NCBI RefSeq assembly: GCF_014647495.1
Contig: NZ_BMPH01000010.1
Span: 62,001-126,000 of the forward strand
From: Glutamicibacter protophormiae
GTDB lineage: Bacteria; Actinomycetota; Actinomycetes; Actinomycetales; Micrococcaceae
Direction of reading: 5' to 3'
DNA: 64,000 nucleotides
Positions 61,699 through 64,000 of the stretch are shown one piece after another; positions within the stretch are counted from its first letter, which is position 1; each line of letters starts with the position of its first letter. The translations under genes and the position numbers were made by a program. Below the pieces are notes generated by a model. It did no database searches. It was not told the DNA's origin and worked only from the letters and a program-made list of their open reading frames with translations.

Positions 61699-61825
61699 GT
61701 CGGGTCCTTCTACTCTTGCAGTTCCCACAGCACAGGAGCGTGGTGCGGGTTGTGGCTATCGTGGCGCGACAGCCGAACGCGCCCTCACTTCGAAAGCACT
61801 CGAAGCGGGGCACGAAGACTTAATA
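61699..61825 (-). other. nusG-rplK intercistronic region with inverted repeat
   Basis: Contains GGCGCG / CGCGCC around a 9-base loop near 61762-61783. No U tract, so nusG-rplK read-through is plausible. It could instead be part of an rplK leader. Confidence 0.4.
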
Positions 61826-62662
61826 CTACTGGATCTTAGTGACCTGGTTGAAGTTCAGGGTCACCGGGGTCTCGCGTTCGAAGATCGAAACGAGCACAAC
61901 CAGCTGCGCGGCTTCCAGCTTGATCTCGGAAATCGTGGCCGGCATGGTCTCGAACGGACCATCGTTGACGATGACCGATTCGCCGACCTCGAAGTCCACC
62001 GTGACCTCGGTAATCGGGGCGCGACCTGGCTTCGCGGCGTTTGGCTGCTCGGTCGGGTCGACCACGGTGTGCTCCAGCATGGAGAACACTTCGTCGAGGT
62101 TCAGCGGGTTCGGATCGTGGGCGTTGCCCACGAAGCCGGTGACGCCTGGGGTATGGCGAACAACACCCCATGATGCGTCGGTCAGTTCCATGCGGACCAG
62201 GACGTAGCCCGGGATACGTACGCGGCGCACGATCTTGCGCTGGGTGTTCTTGACCTCGACAACCTCTTCCATCGGGACCTGGATTTCGTAGATGAAATCT
62301 TCCATGTCCTGGGTCTGGATACGGGTTTCGAGATTGACCTTGACGCGGTTTTCGTAACCTGCGTAGGTGTGGATTACGAACCAGTCGCCCGGAAGGCGGC
62401 GCAGCTTGGCGCGGAATTCTTCCTTGAGCTTGGCCACCTTGTCGGCAGCGTCCTCTTCAACTGGAGCTTCTTCCTCGGCGTCTGCATCATCGGCATCCAC
62501 GTCCGCAACGAAAGCCTCGAAGGATTCGTCAACCGCTACGGTTGCCTCTTCGGTTTCGTCGATGGCAGCTTCTTCAGCTGCCTCCACCTGATCGCCGGCG
62601 GCTTCAACGAACTCGTTTTCGACCTCGTCATTAATCTGCGGTTCGAGTTCCTTGTCGGACAC
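61826..62662 (-). CDS. nusG: Transcription factor NusG with acidic extension
   Basis: Binds RNA polymerase and couples it to Rho or the ribosome. 278 residues. The NGN domain (about residues 96-205) has [32 protein letters not shown] and [14 protein letters not shown]; the C-terminal KOW domain has [24 protein letters not shown]. Residues 1-90 are an extra segment very rich in Glu, Asp and Ala, predicted disordered, usual in actinobacterial NusG though variable in length. Start GTG at 62660-62662. 73 bases after secE. Confidence 0.97.
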   Translation of the reverse strand: MSDKELEPQINDEVENEFVEAAGDQVEAAEEAAIDETEEATVAVDESFEAFVADVDADDADAEEEAPVEEDAADKVAKLKEEFRAKLRRLPGDWFVIHTYAGYENRVKVNLETRIQTQDMEDFIYEIQVPMEEVVEVKNTQRKIVRRVRIPGYVLVRMELTDASWGVVRHTPGVTGFVGNAHDPNPLNLDEVFSMLEHTVVDPTEQPNAAKPGRAPITEVTVDFEVGESVIVNDGPFETMPATISEIKLEAAQLVVLVSIFERETPVTLNFNQVTKIQ

Positions 62663-62735
62663 TGCGGATCCTGCTTTCTTTGACTGGATGACACTAAAAT
62701 TGCCTCGGAGCGATTATACCGCCGAGGCAATCAAA

Positions 62736-62984
62736 TTACTGTTCTACTTGCCGGGTGAACAGGAGGATCGATCCCTGCCCGAAGACGAAGTCCAAGGCCG
62801 TGACGATCGCGATGACCACCACGACGAAGCCAAGAACGACGAAGAAGTAGTTCACGAGTTCGCTGCGCGTTGGCGTGACGACCTTTTTCAGTTCGCCGAT
62901 AACCTGGCGGAAGAACAGCATGATGCGGGCGAAGATGCCCTTCTTCTGCTTGCCCTTGCCCGGGTTCACTACAGCCTCTGTCAC
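62736..62984 (-). CDS. secE: Protein translocase subunit SecE
   Basis: Clamps SecY in the translocon. 82 residues: basic N-terminus, amphipathic FFRQVIGELKKVVTPTRSELVNY (in part), and one membrane helix FFVVLGFVVVVIAIVTALDFV. GTG at 62982-62984 with GAGGAA 6 bases upstream is chosen; the longer open frame runs through the tRNA gene and is not real. Order tRNA-Trp, secE, nusG is the actinobacterial standard. Confidence 0.95.
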   Translation of the reverse strand: MTEAVVNPGKGKQKKGIFARIMLFFRQVIGELKKVVTPTRSELVNYFFVVLGFVVVVIAIVTALDFVFGQGSILLFTRQVEQ

Positions 62985-63099
62985 GCTGTTCCTCGTTTCA
63001 ATTTTTTGGCCAGTTGAAACAATCACGGTGTGCCGCAGCCGTTCTGACCACAACACACCGTGACGTGAGATTCTCGCTGAGCGATAGATCGCTGCTGCG

Positions 63100-63172
63100 C
63101 AGGGCAGACAGGACTCGAACCTGCAACCTGCGGTTTTGGAGACCGCTGCGCTACCAATTGCGCCACTACCCT
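63100..63172 (-). tRNA. tRNA-Trp (CCA)
   Basis: 73 bases on the minus strand. Acceptor stem AGGGTAG / CTGCCCT (one G-U), anticodon loop CTCCAAA with anticodon CCA, T-arm GCAGGTTCGAGTCCTGT, discriminator G. The 3' CCA is not encoded. It is upstream of secE and probably in the same transcript. Confidence 0.97.
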
Positions 63173-63256
63173 TTAGAGCTGAATGCCCTGTCGCACTTCC
63201 ATCAGCGGATTTAGCGTTGTGCCTTGTCCGTTGCGATGTCTTTGCAACGAGAAATA

Positions 63257-63285
63257 ACTTTACGCAACGAAATCCAAAATGTCGA
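63257..63285 (-). promoter_or_regulatory. tRNA-Trp / secE promoter
   Basis: Minus strand: TCGACA at 63280-63285, 17-base spacer, TAAAGT at 63257-63262. Start site expected near 63250, about 75 bases before the tRNA. Confidence 0.65.
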
Positions 63286-63437
63286 ACTGGACAGATGTGG
63301 TGTGGCGCATAACGCATTTTCGCCACCGCTGGACCGGTCGTGAGAGGTCATTTTTACGGTTCGGCGTGGGAACCGCGCCCGCGGGATCTAGACTAGAGGC
63401 ATCACCAACCCTCGTTGACTTCAGGACGAAATCTTCC

Positions 63438-64000
63438 ATGTCTAGAATCTCTCGCCGCATCGGCGCCATTTCCGAATCCGCAACCCTCGCTGTTGATGCC
63501 AAGGCCAAGGCCCTGAAGGCCGCGGGACGCCCGGTCATCGGTTTCGGCGCTGGTGAGCCTGACTTCCCAACCCCGGATTACATCGTCGAGGCAGCCGTCC
63601 AGGCCGCCCGCGACCCGAAGAACCACCGCTACTCCCCGGCCGGCGGACTTCCCGAGCTGCGTGAAGCCGTTGCAGCGAAGACCCTGCGCGATTCGGGCTA
63701 CGAGATTGCCCCGTCCCAGGTCCTGATCACCAACGGCGGCAAGCAGGCCGTCTACAACACCTTTGCCGCGCTGCTGGATCCCGAAGACGAGGTCATCGTC
63801 CCGGCTCCGTACTGGACCACCTACCCGGAAGCCATCCGGCTGGCCGGCGGCAAGCCGGTGGACATCTTCGCCGGGCCGGAGCAGGGCTACAAGGTCACCG
63901 TTGAGCAGCTGGAATCCGTGCGCACCGAGCGCACCAAGATCCTGCTCTTCGTCTCCCCTTCCAACCCCACCGGCGCCGTGTACACCCCGGAGCAGGTCAG
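63438..64000 (+). CDS. aspC: Aspartate aminotransferase-type class I aminotransferase, partial
   Basis: First 187 residues; the gene runs off the right edge before the PLP lysine. It belongs to the Ib aspartate/prephenate aminotransferase group: the motifs [15 protein letters not shown] near residue 35, [18 protein letters not shown] near 63, [19 protein letters not shown] near 95, APYWTTYPE (aromatic stacking Tyr/Trp) and [12 protein letters not shown] near 175 are in order. ATG at 63438; only a weak CAGGA precedes it. Divergent from the tRNA-Trp-secE transcript. The symbol is by analogy; the exact substrate range is not shown. Confidence 0.9.
   Translation, partial: MSRISRRIGAISESATLAVDAKAKALKAAGRPVIGFGAGEPDFPTPDYIVEAAVQAARDPKNHRYSPAGGLPELREAVAAKTLRDSGYEIAPSQVLITNGGKQAVYNTFAALLDPEDEVIVPAPYWTTYPEAIRLAGGKPVDIFAGPEQGYKVTVEQLESVRTERTKILLFVSPSNPTGAVYTPEQV

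Larger units (their letters stand above)
62985..63437. other. Region between secE and the aminotransferase
   Basis: 453 bases that hold tRNA-Trp (63100-63172), its promoter (63257-63285) and the upstream region of the divergent aminotransferase gene. TAGACT near 63389-63394 on the plus strand is a possible -10 for the latter. Confidence 0.5.

Noticed and set aside
62736-63326. A 196-codon reading of secE extending through the tRNA-Trp gene
   Set aside because: The upstream part is the tRNA itself; the GTG at 62984 with a ribosome site gives a normal SecE.

Overview
The window is a high-GC chromosomal segment of an actinobacterium. Gene order, the many GTG/TTG starts, TANNNT-type -10 boxes placed directly before start codons and the acidic N-terminal extension of NusG fit Micrococcaceae of the Arthrobacter/Glutamicibacter type; the genus is an inference. 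There are no rRNA genes, IS elements, prophage genes or CRISPR arrays. Most of it is the core translation/transcription block, read mainly on the minus strand.

Layout. 1-7.9 kb: tsaB (cut by the left edge), tsaE and alr overlap as one operon; then mscL, coaA, glmS, acpS and nnr, mostly single genes for cell wall, CoA and nucleotide-repair functions. 7.9-14.0 kb: an accessory surface-glycan block of four glycosyltransferases plus UDP-glucose dehydrogenase. 14.2-25 kb: glmM, rplM-rpsI, truA, a small lipoprotein, then rplQ, rpoA, rpsK, rpsM, rpmJ, infA, map, adk and secY. 25.2-29.3 kb: the spc operon rplN-rplX-rplE-rpsH-rplF-rplR-rpsE-rpmD-rplO. 29.7-32.5 kb: four non-ribosomal genes (membrane EEP phosphatase, VOC protein, AraC regulator, Rid protein) wedged between rplN and rpsQ. 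32.7-37.9 kb: the S10 operon rpsJ to rpsQ. 38.3-42.1 kb: one giant polytopic membrane protein. 42.3-46.7 kb: the str operon rpsL-rpsG-fusA-tuf. 47.2-48.4 kb: a secreted phospholipase D-like protein. 48.6-56.1 kb: rpoB-rpoC. 56.8-58.4 kb: a YbaK-type deacylase and a membrane acyltransferase. 58.6-63.2 kb: tRNA-Trp, secE, nusG, rplK-rplA, a 6C-type small RNA, the L10 leader and rplJ-rplL. 63.4 kb to the end: an aspartate aminotransferase, cut by the right edge.

How the parts work together: the minus-strand block supplies both large RNA polymerase subunits and alpha, most ribosomal proteins, elongation factors Tu and G, IF-1, the Sec translocon core (SecY, SecE) and Met aminopeptidase. GlmS and GlmM feed UDP-GlcNAc for peptidoglycan, Alr gives D-Ala, and Ugd would give UDP-glucuronate for the neighbouring glycosyltransferases. 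rpsN (S14) and rpsD (S4), which sit in these operons in many bacteria, are absent here.

The most interesting signals are the set of apparently leaderless genes, the 6C-type RNA with two C5 loops, a clear attenuator in the L10 leader, the accessory insertion at the S10/spc junction, the glycosyltransferase cluster and the PLD-like protein whose two HKD motifs both lack Asp.
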